The notes beneath the pieces are model-generated. The model was not told the origin of the DNA. It did not search any database and worked only from the letters and a program-made list of their open reading frames with translations. The position numbers and the translations under genes are program-made. From Hyphomicrobiales bacterium (GTDB lineage: Bacteria > Pseudomonadota > Alphaproteobacteria > Rhizobiales > Rhizobiaceae), in contig UCIV01000003.1 in the NCBI GenBank assembly GCA_900472575.1, positions 1 through 64,000 of the forward strand: 64,000 nt of DNA, written 5' to 3'. Every line of letters begins with the position of its first letter. Position 1 is the stretch's first letter. This document shows, one piece after another, positions 9,639-19,012 of the stretch.

Positions 9639-10424
9639 TTGAGTTACGCAGATAGCTTTTCGCTCAAGGGCAAGGTCGCGCTGGTTACCGGTGCTTCCTA
9701 CGGTATCGGTTTCGCACTGGCCAGCGCGCTCGCTGAAGCCGGCGCCACGATCGCCTTCAACGACATCAACGAAGATTTCCTCGCCAAGGGCCTCGAAGCC
9801 TACAAGGCTGCCGGCATCGACGCCAAGGGCTACATCTGCGACGTGACCGATGAGCCGGGCGTGCAGAATATGATCGCCGAAATCGAGAAGGATCTCGGTT
9901 CGGTCGACATCCTCGTCAACAATGCCGGCATCATCAAGCGCGTTCCGATGCATGAGATGGACGTCAAGGACTTCCGTCAGGTCATCGACATCGACCTGAC
10001 CGCCCCGTTCATTCTCGCCAAGGCCGTCATTCCGGGCATGATCAAGCGCGGTGGCGGCAAGATCATCAACATCTGCTCGATGATGAGCGAACTCGGCCGC
10101 GAGACCGTTTCGGCTTACGCAGCTGCCAAGGGCGGCCTGAAGATGCTGACGCGCAACATCGCTTCCGAATACGGTTCGCAGAACATTCAGTGCAACGGTA
10201 TCGGCCCGGGCTATATCGAAACCCCGCAGACCGCGCCGCTGCGCGAACCGGGTCATCCGTTCAACTCCTTCATCCTCGCCAAGACGCCGGCAAACCGTTG
10301 GGGCACGACGCAGGACCTGAAGGGACCGGCCGTCTTCCTCGCCTCCTCGGCATCGGACTTCGTCAACGGTCACGTGCTTTATGTCGACGGCGGTATCCTC
10401 GCCTATATCGGCAAGCAGCCCTGA
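9639..10424 (+). CDS. kduD: 2-deoxy-D-gluconate 3-dehydrogenase
   Basis: An NAD(H)-dependent short-chain dehydrogenase that reduces 2,5-diketo-3-deoxygluconate to KDG. The 261-residue protein has the cofactor motif TGASYGIGFALA, the NNAG motif, and the catalytic Ser...YAAAK (SAYAAAKGG). The start codon is TTG at 9639, with AAGGA about 10 nt upstream. No ATG lies near the conserved N-terminus. It is the last gene of the kdg/kdu operon and is followed by a terminator. Confidence 0.94.
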   Translation: MSYADSFSLKGKVALVTGASYGIGFALASALAEAGATIAFNDINEDFLAKGLEAYKAAGIDAKGYICDVTDEPGVQNMIAEIEKDLGSVDILVNNAGIIKRVPMHEMDVKDFRQVIDIDLTAPFILAKAVIPGMIKRGGGKIINICSMMSELGRETVSAYAAAKGGLKMLTRNIASEYGSQNIQCNGIGPGYIETPQTAPLREPGHPFNSFILAKTPANRWGTTQDLKGPAVFLASSASDFVNGHVLYVDGGILAYIGKQP

Positions 10425-10462
10425 TTGGTCTGGTGCTTTTAGCGCCATCAGGTTGATAATCG

Positions 10463-10499
10463 AAACGCCGTCCGTGTCCTGCACGGGCGGCGTTTTCGC
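10463..10499 (+). terminator. rho-independent terminator after kduD
   Basis: A 14-bp stem (AAACGCCGTCCGTG / CACGGGCGGCGTTT, one G-T pair) with a 5-nt loop and a short T-run. It lies 38 nt after kduD, between convergent kduD and the Lrp-family gene, and could serve both. Confidence 0.75.
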
Positions 10500-10512
10500 G
10501 TTCGGGTAGGGA

Positions 10513-10971
10513 TTACCGGCTTTTCCGGCTTCGGGTCATCAGGACGTTGCGGATCGAAAAGCTTGAATGGATGCGCAGCACGCCCGGAAGTGCCGACAGG
10601 ATTTCCTTGTGGATGCGCTCGAATTCTCCGGCATTGGCAACTTCGACGCGCAACAGATAGTCGGAGCCTCCGGTCATCAGAAAACATTCCCGTATTTCCG
10701 GATATTTGCGAACGGCCGCCTCGAAGCGGTTGAGATACTCTTCCGTCTGCCTTTCCAGCGTGATGTTGATGATAACGGCGATGCCGTTCTGATCGTTATC
10801 GACAAGCGCCGTATATCCGCGAATGACGCCGGCCTCCTCAAGCAGCCTGATGCGGCGAAGACAGGCGGAGGGCGAAAGGCCCACTTCCGCGGCTAGGGCC
10901 GCGTTGCTCATACGGGCATTGAGCCGCAGCAGGCGCAAAAGGTTACGGTCGATCTGGTCCATGGTTGCCAT
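10513..10971 (-). CDS. Lrp/AsnC family transcriptional regulator (DadR-like)
   Basis: A 152-residue DNA-binding protein with an N-terminal AsnC-type helix-turn-helix (MDQIDRNLLRLLRLNARMSN then LAAEVGLSPSACLRRIRLLE) and a C-terminal Lrp/AsnC ligand domain (residues about 70-145). It is divergent from alanine racemase and dadA, the classic arrangement for a DadR/DadX/DadA locus in which the regulator senses alanine. An 11-bp palindrome overlaps its start codon and a longer inverted repeat lies mid-way to the racemase gene, suggesting autoregulation and control of both directions. Confidence 0.88.
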   Translation of the reverse strand: MATMDQIDRNLLRLLRLNARMSNAALAAEVGLSPSACLRRIRLLEEAGVIRGYTALVDNDQNGIAVIINITLERQTEEYLNRFEAAVRKYPEIRECFLMTGGSDYLLRVEVANAGEFERIHKEILSALPGVLRIHSSFSIRNVLMTRSRKSR

Positions 10972-11049
10972 GAATATTATTCCAAAATGTCGTATATAAT
11001 TTCAAGGGATTTGCATCTGAGAAATTTTCTGCCATGGATTGGCAGGAAA
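10972..11049. promoter_or_regulatory. putative Lrp-family operator region
   Basis: The 123-bp divergent spacer is AT-rich. It holds a perfect 11-bp palindrome GAATATTATTC at 10972-10982, abutting the regulator start codon. It also holds an inverted repeat TTTTCTGCCA / TGGCAGGAAA (9 of 10 pairs, 5-nt spacer) at 11025-11049. Both are reasonable sites for the adjacent Lrp/AsnC protein, by inference from position. Confidence 0.45.
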
Positions 11050-11094
11050 TTCAACGATCATTTCATTATGCTCATCTTAAAAAGAGGGGCGTGA

Positions 11095-12222
11095 ATGAAC
11101 GAGCGAATGACCATGCCGGCGGCGCAGGAAATTGCTGCTGCGGCCTGCGGATATCTGACGATCGATCTTGGTGCGATCTGCCGCAATTATCTGAAACTTG
11201 CCGAGGCGCTTGCGCCGGCGAAAGCGGCTGCCATGGTCAAGGCCGACGCCTACGGGCTTGGCGCCCGTCCGGTTGCGGAAGCGCTTTACAAGGCCGGCTG
11301 CCGAGACTTTTTCGTTGCCCATTTTATGGAAGTCGCAGCCGTGAGGCCCGTGCTTCCCGATAACGCCGTTCTTTACGTCCTCAATGGCCTGCAGCCGGGC
11401 AATGAGCTGGCCTGTGCTGCAGCGGGTGTTGTTCCGGTGCTGAACTCACTTGAACAGTTGCGGCGCTGGTCTGCCGCCGCGCATGGGCTGGGCAAGCGTC
11501 TGCCCGCCGCCCTGCAATTCGACACCGGCATGTCGCGGCTGGGGTTTTCGCCGGCAGAGCAGGTACAACTGAAATCGGAACTTGCCGATCACGAGCTGCT
11601 CGATATCCGCTTCATCATGAGCCATCTCGCCTCGGCCGATGAGGTGGAGAGTGAGCAGAACGATCAGCAGCTGGCGGAGATGCAGCGGATCGCCAAGGAA
11701 TTTCCCGACCTGCCTGTCTGCTTTGCCAACTCCAACGGCATCTTTCTCGGCCAAAGCTATCACGGCTACATGGCGCGTCCCGGCATTGCGCTTTATGGCG
11801 GCAATCCGACGGGGGCCGCTGCCAATCCTATGGAACCCGTCGTCGGCCTGAAGATTGCAGTGATCCAGACGCGAACCATACCCGCCGGAACAAAGGTTGG
11901 TTACGGGGCTACGTTCGTGGCGCCACGCGAAATGCGGCTTGCGACGATTGCAGCCGGTTACGCCGACGGTTTGCCGCGCAGCCTCAGTGATCGGGGTGCC
12001 GTCTATTTCGGCGACCACCGCCTGCCGATCGTCGGCCGCGTTTCGATGGACAGCATGACCGTTGACATAAGCGCCCTGCCAGTCGGTGCCGTAACGCTCG
12101 GCAGCCTTGTCGAGATGATCGGGCCGCACCAGACGCTGGACGATCTTGCGCAGGCGGCCGGAACGATTTCCTATGAGGTGCTGACCAGCCTCGGTCAGCG
12201 CTACGAGCGCCAATATCTTTAG
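11095..12222 (+). CDS. alanine racemase, catabolic type
   Basis: A PLP-dependent enzyme interconverting L- and D-alanine. The 375-residue protein has the PLP-lysine motif AAAMVKADAYGLG, a fold-III barrel, and the C-terminal RVSMDSMTVDIS segment whose preceding YADG and following domain are typical of Alr/DadX. It lies 30 bp upstream of dadA and is divergent from an Lrp-type regulator, so it most likely serves L-alanine catabolism (dadX role) rather than cell-wall supply. It may still be the only racemase of the organism. The first ATG at 11095 follows an AGAGGGG site. Confidence 0.92.
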   Translation: MNERMTMPAAQEIAAAACGYLTIDLGAICRNYLKLAEALAPAKAAAMVKADAYGLGARPVAEALYKAGCRDFFVAHFMEVAAVRPVLPDNAVLYVLNGLQPGNELACAAAGVVPVLNSLEQLRRWSAAAHGLGKRLPAALQFDTGMSRLGFSPAEQVQLKSELADHELLDIRFIMSHLASADEVESEQNDQQLAEMQRIAKEFPDLPVCFANSNGIFLGQSYHGYMARPGIALYGGNPTGAAANPMEPVVGLKIAVIQTRTIPAGTKVGYGATFVAPREMRLATIAAGYADGLPRSLSDRGAVYFGDHRLPIVGRVSMDSMTVDISALPVGAVTLGSLVEMIGPHQTLDDLAQAAGTISYEVLTSLGQRYERQYL

Positions 12223-12252
12223 CCATTTATCAGATAAAAAACGGGGAATTCC

Positions 12253-13503
12253 ATGAAAGTCATCGTTCTCGGAGCCGGCGTTGTCGGCGTTACATCCGCC
12301 TATCAACTGGCCAAGGCCGGCCATGAGGTAACCGTCATCGACCGGCAGGAAGGTCCGGCGCTGGAAACCAGCTTTGCCAATGCCGGTGAGGTTTCCTTCG
12401 GTTACTGCTCCCCCTGGGCAGCACCCGGCATTCCGCTGAAGGCGATGAAGTGGCTTTTCATGAACCACGCACCGCTGATCCTGCGTCCGAAGATGGATGC
12501 CGCCATGCTGTCGTGGATGGCCCAGATGCTGCGCAACTGCACCTCGGAACGTTATGCGATCAACAAGAGCCGCATGCTTCGGATCGCCGATTATGCGCGT
12601 ATCTCGCTTGCCGAAGTCCGTGATGAAACCGGCATCGCTTATGACGAACGCATGCAGGGCACCCTTCAGCTGTTCCGCACTCAGCAGCAGCTCGACGCAT
12701 CGGCCAAGGACGTCAAGGCGCTGGCAGCGGACGGTGTTCCCTTCGAAGTGCTCGATCCGGAAGGCTGCATCCGCGTCGAGCCCGCGCTGAAACATGTGCG
12801 ACAGAAGATCGTCGGCGGCCTTCTGACGCCGAAGGACGAGACGGGCGACTGCTTCAAGTTCACCAATGCGCTGGCGCTGAAAGCGGCTGCGATGGGGGTG
12901 AAATTCCTTTACGGCACCAATATCAAGGCGCTCGATGTCGAGGGCGGAGCCATCAAGGGCGTTGTAACCGATCGCGAGACATTGCGTGGTGATGCCGTCG
13001 TCGTGGCGCTCGGCAGCTACTCGCCGATGCTGGTCAAGCAGTTCGGCATCAAGCTGCCGGTCTATCCGGTCAAGGGCTATTCCCTGACAATCCCGATCGT
13101 CGATGCCTCGCGCGCGCCGGAATCAACCGTGATGGACGAGACCTACAAGATCGCCATCACGCGCCTCGGTGACCGTATCCGCGTCGGCGGCATGGCGGAG
13201 ATTTCCGGTTATACCAACGATCTCGGCCAGAAACGGCGCGCGACGCTCGAACATTCCGTCACCGATCTTTTCCCGGGGGGCGATGTTTCCAAGGCGGATT
13301 TCTGGTCCGGCCTGCGCCCGATGACGCCGGACGGCACGCCGGTGATCGGGGCGACCAAGGTGAAGGGTCTGTTCCTCAATACCGGCCATGGCACGCTCGG
13401 CTGGACGATGAGCTGCGGCTCGGCCAAGGTCATCAGCTCCATCGTTAGCGGCAAGAAACCGGAAATCGACGCGACCGATCTCGCCGTCTCGCGCTACGCC
13501 TAA
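12253..13503 (+). CDS. dadA: D-amino acid dehydrogenase small subunit
   Basis: An FAD-dependent membrane-associated dehydrogenase that oxidises D-alanine to pyruvate and ammonia and passes electrons to the respiratory chain. The 416-residue protein opens with the dinucleotide motif [19 protein letters not shown]. It continues with a DAO fold and ends with the family's [20 protein letters not shown] motif, whose histidine-glycine stretch is diagnostic of DadA. ACGGGGA precedes the ATG. It is co-transcribed with the racemase. Confidence 0.95.
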   Translation: MKVIVLGAGVVGVTSAYQLAKAGHEVTVIDRQEGPALETSFANAGEVSFGYCSPWAAPGIPLKAMKWLFMNHAPLILRPKMDAAMLSWMAQMLRNCTSERYAINKSRMLRIADYARISLAEVRDETGIAYDERMQGTLQLFRTQQQLDASAKDVKALAADGVPFEVLDPEGCIRVEPALKHVRQKIVGGLLTPKDETGDCFKFTNALALKAAAMGVKFLYGTNIKALDVEGGAIKGVVTDRETLRGDAVVVALGSYSPMLVKQFGIKLPVYPVKGYSLTIPIVDASRAPESTVMDETYKIAITRLGDRIRVGGMAEISGYTNDLGQKRRATLEHSVTDLFPGGDVSKADFWSGLRPMTPDGTPVIGATKVKGLFLNTGHGTLGWTMSCGSAKVISSIVSGKKPEIDATDLAVSRYA

Positions 13504-13516
13504 CTTTCCGATTTGC

Positions 13517-13552
13517 CCGCCGCGCCGGTTCCATCCGGTCGCGGCGGCTTTA
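13517..13552 (+). terminator. terminator after dadA
   Basis: A nested stem (CCGCCGCG / CGCGGCGG outside, CCGG / CCGG inside) begins 14 nt after the dadA stop and is followed by CTTTAT. The remainder of 13553-13687 shows no further recognisable element. Confidence 0.6.
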
Positions 13553-13687
13553 TGACTTCCCTATTTCTTGGTGTCTCCACACCAATCGAATGCCTATGAG
13601 GCAGTCGCTACCTTTCGATCAGGCATCGCATTCGATGTCCGTTCCGTGAGCCTTTGGCGCGGAACTTCGATCGACAAGGAGTGACCC

Positions 13688-13882
13688 ATGTATGGTCGTC
13701 TGGGCGTTATTAATCTTCTCCACCTTACCGAAGCCGAGGCACAGCGCCGCCGCCTGGCACAGGCCCGTCCTGTAACCGGTGACACTGCTGCCGGCATGAG
13801 CCTTGCGATGGCCCTGTGCCTTATCGGCGTCCTGGGCGTCGGTTTCTGCGCCATTGCGGCGCTCGCGGTGATGGTCGGTTGA
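13688..13882 (+). CDS. small membrane protein near kdp
   Basis: A 64-residue hypothetical protein with a polar first half (MYGRLGVINLLHLTEAEAQR) and one strong transmembrane segment in the C-terminal 28 residues (AAGMSLAMALCLIGVLGVGF and beyond). An AAGGAG site lies 7 nt before the ATG, which supports real translation. It is the first of a run of short plus-strand genes leading into the kdp operon. The family is not recognised. The function is unknown, but position suggests a role linked to Kdp or envelope stress. Confidence 0.6.
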   Translation: MYGRLGVINLLHLTEAEAQRRRLAQARPVTGDTAAGMSLAMALCLIGVLGVGFCAIAALAVMVG

Positions 13883-13892
13883 GGAGAATGAT

Positions 13893-14171
13893 ATGGGCAA
13901 GTTTGCGATGAACGACCGGGAGCCTCCCGCGACAGGTATCCGTTTCACTGTCGGTCGTGACAGGAGTGGCCGCTGGATCGTCAATGACGCGCAGGGCAAG
14001 GTCGGCGGGCTTTTCACCGATCGCGCCTCGGCAGTGCATTTCGCCATGTTCGAAAGTGACCACATCCCGGGGGCAGTCTGGTGCCTGCCAGAGCATGTGA
14101 CGCTGACATTGGACGCGGCTTTCGAGCCGCGCCGGCTGTCTGCGGCAAGCCGTGTTGCGGGCAGGGCGTGA
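13893..14171 (+). CDS. hypothetical 92-residue protein near kdp
   Basis: A soluble-looking protein with a compact core (FTVGRDRSGRWIVNDAQGKV followed by GGLFTDRASAVHFAMFE) that reads like a small beta-hairpin plus helix domain. No signal peptide or membrane segment is evident. It starts 10 bp after the preceding small gene, with GAGGAGA 5-6 nt before its ATG, so the two are co-translated. The family was not recognised and no function is proposed. Confidence 0.6.
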   Translation: MGKFAMNDREPPATGIRFTVGRDRSGRWIVNDAQGKVGGLFTDRASAVHFAMFESDHIPGAVWCLPEHVTLTLDAAFEPRRLSAASRVAGRA

Positions 14172-14175
14172 GGGC

Positions 14176-14343
14176 ATGTTTCTTCCGCTCCGGTATCTGC
14201 GGGGATGTGTTTACCCCCGTGGCCGTATGCAGCGCCTGATCGGTTCCGGACAATTGCGTGGCTCGGATGCAATCCTTGGCATGATGGCAGTGATGCTGGC
14301 TGTTGTCGGGGTCGCCTTTGCGCTCGATATGGCGCTGTTCTGA
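14176..14343 (+). CDS. small membrane protein, paralogue of the kdpA-kdpB spacer protein
   Basis: A 55-residue protein with a basic N-terminal half and a C-terminal hydrophobic helix (GSDAILGMMAVMLAVVGVAF). That helix resembles the helix of the tiny protein encoded between kdpA and kdpB ([20 protein letters not shown]), so the two look like paralogues. The start is uncertain: an in-frame ATG at 14152 would add eight residues, but it lies inside the previous gene. The gene follows the 92-residue gene by 4 bp. Function unknown. Confidence 0.5.
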   Translation: MFLPLRYLRGCVYPRGRMQRLIGSGQLRGSDAILGMMAVMLAVVGVAFALDMALF

Positions 14344-14370
14344 GCAGGCGCCATTTCGCGAAGATGCCTT

Positions 14371-14540
14371 TCATCCGCCTGCCGGCACCAACCGGGGACG
14401 GGTCGCTTGCCCCGTCCCGTCCTCTGGACCCCCGCAGGCGGGGCGAAGGACAGACTCCGTGCCGTCTCTGCTTTCCTCAAGCGTGCCAATGGGGCACGTC
14501 CCTCTCCCCGTTTACGGGGAGAGGGTTAGGGTGAGGGGCA
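14371..14540. repeat. RIME-like palindromic intergenic repeat
   Basis: A GC-rich element with several hairpins (for example CCTCTCCCCG / CGGGGAGAGG) whose ends, TCATCCGCCTGCCGGCACC and GGGTGAGGGGCA, are shared with the element at 19595-19725. It resembles the Rhizobium-specific intergenic mosaic elements known in Rhizobiaceae (recognised from memory, not searched). It occupies most of the gap between the tiny-gene run and the kdp promoter. Confidence 0.7.
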
Positions 14541-14560
14541 AGTCGTCGGACGCATTCGAA

Positions 14561-14581
14561 AATTCCTATAAAATTCCTATA
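14561..14581 (+). promoter_or_regulatory. 11-bp-spaced direct repeat upstream of kdp
   Basis: Two copies of AATTCCTATA with an 11-bp period, in an otherwise GC-rich area. One-helical-turn direct repeats of AT-rich sequence are the kind of site bound by OmpR-family regulators such as KdpE. This is a candidate KdpE operator or promoter element 165 bp before the first tiny kdp gene. It is inferred from position and pattern only. Confidence 0.4.
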
Positions 14582-14745
14582 TCTTTGCTCTCCCGTCCGT
14601 CTCGAACCCCTATGCGCTCCGGCGCCATATTCGGGCCCTGAGAGATCAAAAGATCCTCTCCCTGCCAGACACTCATGAGGTGCCGTCTTTCCGGACGGCG
14701 CCATTCGGCTTGTCTGGTGTCGATCAGTTCAAAGGAACCCGGATC

Positions 14746-14829
14746 ATGCTGGACCTTATCTTAATCGGCACGGCGATCATCTTCTTCGCCCTGTGCTTCG
14801 CCTACACCCGCGCCTGCGACAGGCTTTAG
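14746..14829 (+). CDS. 27-residue membrane peptide upstream of kdpF
   Basis: An extremely short gene encoding a single-helix peptide that begins MLDLILIGTAIIFFALCF and ends AYTRACDRL. AAGGA lies about 9 nt before the ATG. Peptides ending in a similar acidic-basic CDRL tail occur upstream of kdpF in other bacteria, as far as I recall. It is probably a second small Kdp-associated subunit, but no function is demonstrated by the sequence. It lies 12 bp upstream of kdpF. Confidence 0.65.
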   Translation: MLDLILIGTAIIFFALCFAYTRACDRL

Positions 14830-14841
14830 AAGGAGGGAGCG

Positions 14842-14931
14842 ATGATACTCGACTATGTGCTCGGCGGTGCCGTTACCGTCTTTCTCACATTCTACCTCAC
14901 CTACGCTCTCATCCGCCCCGAACGCTTCTGA
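14842..14931 (+). CDS. kdpF: K+-transporting ATPase subunit KdpF
   Basis: A 29-residue single-span peptide that stabilises the KdpABC complex. The C-terminal YLTYALIRPERF closely matches the E. coli KdpF ending YLVYALINAEAF. A strong AGGAGGGAG ribosome site precedes the ATG at 14842. It lies 31 bp before kdpA. Confidence 0.85.
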   Translation: MILDYVLGGAVTVFLTFYLTYALIRPERF

Positions 14932-14962
14932 TGGCGTTTTCGGGAACTGAAAGTTTATCTCC

Positions 14963-16666
14963 ATGACCCTCAACGGATGGCTTCAGATCCTCGTCTTCTG
15001 CGGGATCGTCCTCGTGCTCGTCAAACCGCTCGGCGCCTATATGACGCGGGTGTTTTCCGGCGAGCGTACGCCTCTTTCCCCCGTCCTCGTTCCGCTTGAA
15101 CGGGGACTTTACGCCTTAGCCGGCACCAGCGAGCGTGAGGAGCAGCACTGGACGACTTACGCCTTCGCCATGCTGATGTTCAATCTCCTCGGCGTGCTGG
15201 TTCTCTATGGCCTGTTCCGCCTGCAGGATATGCTGCCGCTCAACCCGGCCGGCATGGCCGCGGTCGGGCCGGAACTCTCCTTCGACACCGCCGTCAGCTT
15301 CGTCACCAATACCAACTGGCAGAACTATGGCGGCGAAAGCACCATGTCGTATCTGACCCAGATGGCGGGGCTCGGTGTGCAGAATTTCCTGTCGGCTGCG
15401 ACCGGCATCGCTATTGCGATTGCTCTGATCCGCGGTTTTTCCCGCGCCTCGGGCAAATCGGTCGGTAATTTCTGGGTCGATATGACCCGCGCCACGCTTT
15501 ACCTGCTTTTGCCGCTCTGCATCCTGCTGACGCTGGCCTTCGTCTTTCTCGGCGTGCCGCAGACCTTTGGCGCTTACGTGGAAGCCACGACGCTGGAAGG
15601 TGCGAAACAGACGATCGCGCTCGGCCCGGTCGCCTCGCAGCTTGCGATCAAGATGCTCGGCACCAATGGTGGCGGTTTCTTCAACGCCAATTCCGCGCAT
15701 CCGTTCGAAAATCCGGATGCGATCTCCAACCTGATCCAGATGGTGGCGATCTTTGCGATCGGTGCGGCGCTGACCAACGTCTTCGGCCGCATGGTCGGCA
15801 ACCAGCGTCAGGGCTGGGCGATCCTCGGCGCAATGGGTGTGCTGTTCCTCGCTGGCGTCGTTTTCGTCTATTGGGCTGAAGCTGCGGGTAACCCGATCAT
15901 GCACGCGATGGGCCTGTCGGGCGGTAACATGGAAGGCAAGGAAGTCCGCTTCGGCGTCGTGCTCTCGTCGCTGTTCGCGGTCATCACCACGGCCGCATCC
16001 TGCGGTGCGGTCAATGCCATGCATGGTTCGTTCACCGCACTTGGCGGGCTGATCCCGATCATCAACATGCAGCTCGGCGAAGTCATCGTCGGCGGCGTCG
16101 GTGCCGGTTTCTACGGCATCATGATGTTCATCATCGTCGCCGTCTTCGTCGCCGGCCTGATGGTCGGCCGCACGCCGGAATATCTCGGCAAGAAGATCGA
16201 GGCGAAGGAGATGAAGATGGCGCTGCTCGCCGTTCTCTGCCTGCCGCTCGCCATGCTCGTCTTTGCCGCGATCGCCGCCGTGCTTCCTTCAGCCGTCGCC
16301 TCGATCGGCACCGGTGGACCGCACGGGTTCTCGGAAATCCTCTATGCCTATACGTCGGCTGCCGCCAATAACGGCTCTGCTTTCGGCGGGCTTACCGGCA
16401 ATACGCCCTGGTACAATGTGACGCTCGGCATCGCCATGCTGATGGGGCGCTTCCTGGTCATCATCCCGGCACTTGCGATTGCCGGCTCGCTGATCGGCAA
16501 GAAGACGGTTCCGGCCTCGGCCGGCACATTCCCCACCGATGGCGGCCTGTTCGTCGGTCTTCTCGTCGGCACGATCCTGATCGTCGGCGGCCTGACTTTC
16601 TTCCCGGCACTCGCACTCGGCCCGATCGTCGAGCATCTGGCGATGATCGCCGGACAGACGTTCTAA
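14963..16666 (+). CDS. kdpA: K+-transporting ATPase subunit A
   Basis: The K+-selective channel-like subunit of the Kdp P-type ATPase, in the inner membrane. The 567-residue protein has about ten transmembrane segments and the four selectivity-filter repeats typical of KdpA/Trk proteins, for example [51 protein letters not shown] and [12 protein letters not shown]. The length matches E. coli KdpA (557). It lies between kdpF and a 58-residue extra gene that separates it from kdpB. Confidence 0.97.
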   Translation: MTLNGWLQILVFCGIVLVLVKPLGAYMTRVFSGERTPLSPVLVPLERGLYALAGTSEREEQHWTTYAFAMLMFNLLGVLVLYGLFRLQDMLPLNPAGMAAVGPELSFDTAVSFVTNTNWQNYGGESTMSYLTQMAGLGVQNFLSAATGIAIAIALIRGFSRASGKSVGNFWVDMTRATLYLLLPLCILLTLAFVFLGVPQTFGAYVEATTLEGAKQTIALGPVASQLAIKMLGTNGGGFFNANSAHPFENPDAISNLIQMVAIFAIGAALTNVFGRMVGNQRQGWAILGAMGVLFLAGVVFVYWAEAAGNPIMHAMGLSGGNMEGKEVRFGVVLSSLFAVITTAASCGAVNAMHGSFTALGGLIPIINMQLGEVIVGGVGAGFYGIMMFIIVAVFVAGLMVGRTPEYLGKKIEAKEMKMALLAVLCLPLAMLVFAAIAAVLPSAVASIGTGGPHGFSEILYAYTSAAANNGSAFGGLTGNTPWYNVTLGIAMLMGRFLVIIPALAIAGSLIGKKTVPASAGTFPTDGGLFVGLLVGTILIVGGLTFFPALALGPIVEHLAMIAGQTF

Positions 16667-16677
16667 GGAGATCCGAC

Positions 16678-16854
16678 ATGAGCATTCGTCACGCCCTTCG
16701 CAGACAATCAGACCTTGCCTCGCCGATGCGGGGCAAGGGGAACGTCCGGGGCAATTCCCGGGAGCGCCAGAGATGGTGCGGTTCCAATGCCATTCTCGCG
16801 ATGATGGCGGGCATACTCGCCATCGTCTGCGTCATCGAAATCCTGCACGGCTGA
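16678..16854 (+). CDS. tiny membrane protein inserted between kdpA and kdpB
   Basis: A 58-residue protein with a basic N-terminal half ([20 protein letters not shown]) and one C-terminal transmembrane helix ([20 protein letters not shown]). AAGGAGAT lies 6 nt before its ATG, and it starts 11 bp after kdpA, so it is almost certainly co-translated with the pump. It is not part of the canonical kdpFABC set. Its helix resembles that of the small protein at 14176-14343. It could be an accessory regulatory peptide of the Kdp complex (inference). Confidence 0.65.
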   Translation: MSIRHALRRQSDLASPMRGKGNVRGNSRERQRWCGSNAILAMMAGILAIVCVIEILHG

Positions 16855-16912
16855 CTGTGTGGCCCTGATCTGTCAGGGCCATCGGTCGCCTCATCCAAGC
16901 TGGAGCCTCTTC

Positions 16913-19000
16913 ATGAGCCAGGCAAAATCCGCGTCTATCCTCGATAGCCGCATTCTCATTCCCGCGATCGGCGCAGCTTTCACCAAGCTCAATCCGCGCA
17001 CGCTCGCCAAGAACCCGGTCATGTTCGTCGTGGCCACGGTGTCGGTCCTGACGACCGTTCTCTTCCTGCGCGATCTTATCGTCGGCGGCGACAATCTCGG
17101 TTTCTCCTTCCAGCTCAACCTCTGGCTCTGGTTTACCGTACTGTTCGCCAATTTCGCCGAGGCGGTGGCGGAAGGTCGTGGCAAGGCGCAGGCGGACAGT
17201 CTGCGCAAGGCGCGGACCGAAACCCAGGCCAAGCTCCTCACCAGCGCCAACGGCAGCGACTACAAGATGGTCGCCGGTACCTCGCTCAAGGTGGGCGATA
17301 TCGTGCTGGTCGAGGCCGGCGATATCATCCCCTCCGATGGCGAGGTGATCGAAGGCGTTGCTTCCGTCAACGAGGCAGCCATTACCGGCGAAAGCGCCCC
17401 GGTCATCCGTGAATCGGGCGGCGACCGTTCGGCCGTCACCGGCGGCACGCAGGTTCTCTCCGACGTCATACGGGTGCGGATTACGGCGGCTGCCGGTTCG
17501 ACCTTCATCGACCGGATGATCTCGCTTGTCGAAGGTGCCGAGCGCCAGAAGACGCCGAACGAGATCGCGCTCAACATCCTGCTTGCCGGGATGACGCTGA
17601 TCTTCGTGCTGGCAACGGCGACGATCCCGAGCTTTGCCGCCTATGCCGGCGGCTCGATCCCGGTCATCGTGCTGGTCGCGCTGTTCGTGACGCTGATCCC
17701 GACAACCATAGGCGCGCTGCTTTCGGCCATCGGCATTGCCGGCATGGACCGTCTGGTGCGCTTCAACGTGCTCGCCATGTCCGGCCGCGCGGTGGAGGCC
17801 GCCGGCGATGTCGATACGCTGCTCCTCGACAAGACCGGCACGATCACGCTGGGTAACCGCCAGGCAACCCAGTTCCGTCCGGTGCGCGGAGTTTCCGAAC
17901 AGGAACTCGCCGATGCGGCGCAGCTTGCCTCGCTTGCCGACGAGACGCCGGAAGGCCGTTCGATCGTCGTGCTTGCCAAAGAGAAATACGCGATCCGCGG
18001 CCGCGATATGGCGAGCCTGAAAGCCTCGTTCGTGCCCTTTACCGCCCAGACGCGGATGAGCGGCGTCGATCTCGACGGCAGCCAGATCCGCAAGGGCGCG
18101 GTCGATGCGGTGCTCGCCTATGTCAATGGTGGCACGTTGCCTGTGGCCGGCAATACGGCTATTGCCGCCAGCCCGCAGTCGGACACCGTGCGAGAATTGC
18201 AGGCGATCGCGGAAGAGATCGCCAAGGCCGGTGGCACGCCGCTCGGCGTTGCCCGCGACGGAAAACTGCTTGGCGTCATCCACCTCAAGGATATCGTCAA
18301 GGGTGGCATCCGCGAGCGTTTTGCCGAACTCCGCAAGATGGGCATCCGCACGGTGATGATTACCGGCGACAACCCGATGACGGCGGCGGCGATCGCTGCC
18401 GAAGCGGGCGTCGATGATTTTCTTGCCCAGGCGACGCCGGAGAACAAGCTGTCGCTCATTCGTGAGGAGCAGGCCAAGGGCAAGCTTGTCGCCATGTGCG
18501 GTGACGGCACTAATGATGCTCCGGCATTGGCGCAGGCGGATGTCGGTGTGGCGATGAATACCGGCACGGTTGCGGCCCGCGAGGCCGGCAACATGGTCGA
18601 CCTCGACAGTGACCCGACGAAGCTCATTGAGATCGTCGAGATCGGCAAGCAGTTGCTGATGACCCGCGGGGCGCTGACGACGTTTTCGATTGCCAACGAC
18701 ATTGCCAAATATTTCGCCATCATCCCGGCGATGTTTCTCGCCTTCTATCCGCAGCTCGGCGTGCTGAACGTCATGGGCCTTGCGACACCGCAAAGCGCCA
18801 TCCTGTCGGCGATCATCTTCAATGCGCTGATCATTATCGCGCTGATCCCGTTGTCGCTAAAAGGCGTCACCTATCGCGCCGTCGGCGCCGGTGCGCTTCT
18901 CTCCCGCAATCTTCTGATCTACGGCCTCGGCGGCATCGTCGTCCCGTTCATCGGCATCAAGGCGATCGACGTGGTCATCACCACGCTCGGCCTCGCTTAA
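16913..19000 (+). CDS. kdpB: K+-transporting ATPase subunit B
   Basis: The catalytic P-type ATPase subunit of Kdp. The 695-residue protein has the phosphorylation motif DKTGT at D306, the actuator motif ITGESAPV, and the hinge motif [20 protein letters not shown]. The longer in-frame opening at 16859 is rejected because [20 protein letters not shown] matches the usual KdpB start. It is 12 bp upstream of kdpC. Confidence 0.97.
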   Translation: MSQAKSASILDSRILIPAIGAAFTKLNPRTLAKNPVMFVVATVSVLTTVLFLRDLIVGGDNLGFSFQLNLWLWFTVLFANFAEAVAEGRGKAQADSLRKARTETQAKLLTSANGSDYKMVAGTSLKVGDIVLVEAGDIIPSDGEVIEGVASVNEAAITGESAPVIRESGGDRSAVTGGTQVLSDVIRVRITAAAGSTFIDRMISLVEGAERQKTPNEIALNILLAGMTLIFVLATATIPSFAAYAGGSIPVIVLVALFVTLIPTTIGALLSAIGIAGMDRLVRFNVLAMSGRAVEAAGDVDTLLLDKTGTITLGNRQATQFRPVRGVSEQELADAAQLASLADETPEGRSIVVLAKEKYAIRGRDMASLKASFVPFTAQTRMSGVDLDGSQIRKGAVDAVLAYVNGGTLPVAGNTAIAASPQSDTVRELQAIAEEIAKAGGTPLGVARDGKLLGVIHLKDIVKGGIRERFAELRKMGIRTVMITGDNPMTAAAIAAEAGVDDFLAQATPENKLSLIREEQAKGKLVAMCGDGTNDAPALAQADVGVAMNTGTVAAREAGNMVDLDSDPTKLIEIVEIGKQLLMTRGALTTFSIANDIAKYFAIIPAMFLAFYPQLGVLNVMGLATPQSAILSAIIFNALIIIALIPLSLKGVTYRAVGAGALLSRNLLIYGLGGIVVPFIGIKAIDVVITTLGLA

Positions 19001-19012
19001 GGAGTATTCTCG

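Noticed and set aside
14371..14540. CRISPR-like or phage-derived array
   Set aside because: The repeats are palindromic and irregular, with no constant repeat-spacer unit and no cas genes nearby. They fit rhizobial intergenic repeats instead.
14733..14757. GGAAC element just before the 27-residue kdp peptide
   Set aside because: The positions 18-19 bp downstream are not TT, and the GGAAC overlaps the AAGGA ribosome site, so a general-stress promoter is not supported.
16832..18793. 653-codon minus-strand open frame opposite kdpB
   Set aside because: It mirrors kdpB codon structure and gives a charged, domain-free translation, so it is a shadow of kdpB.
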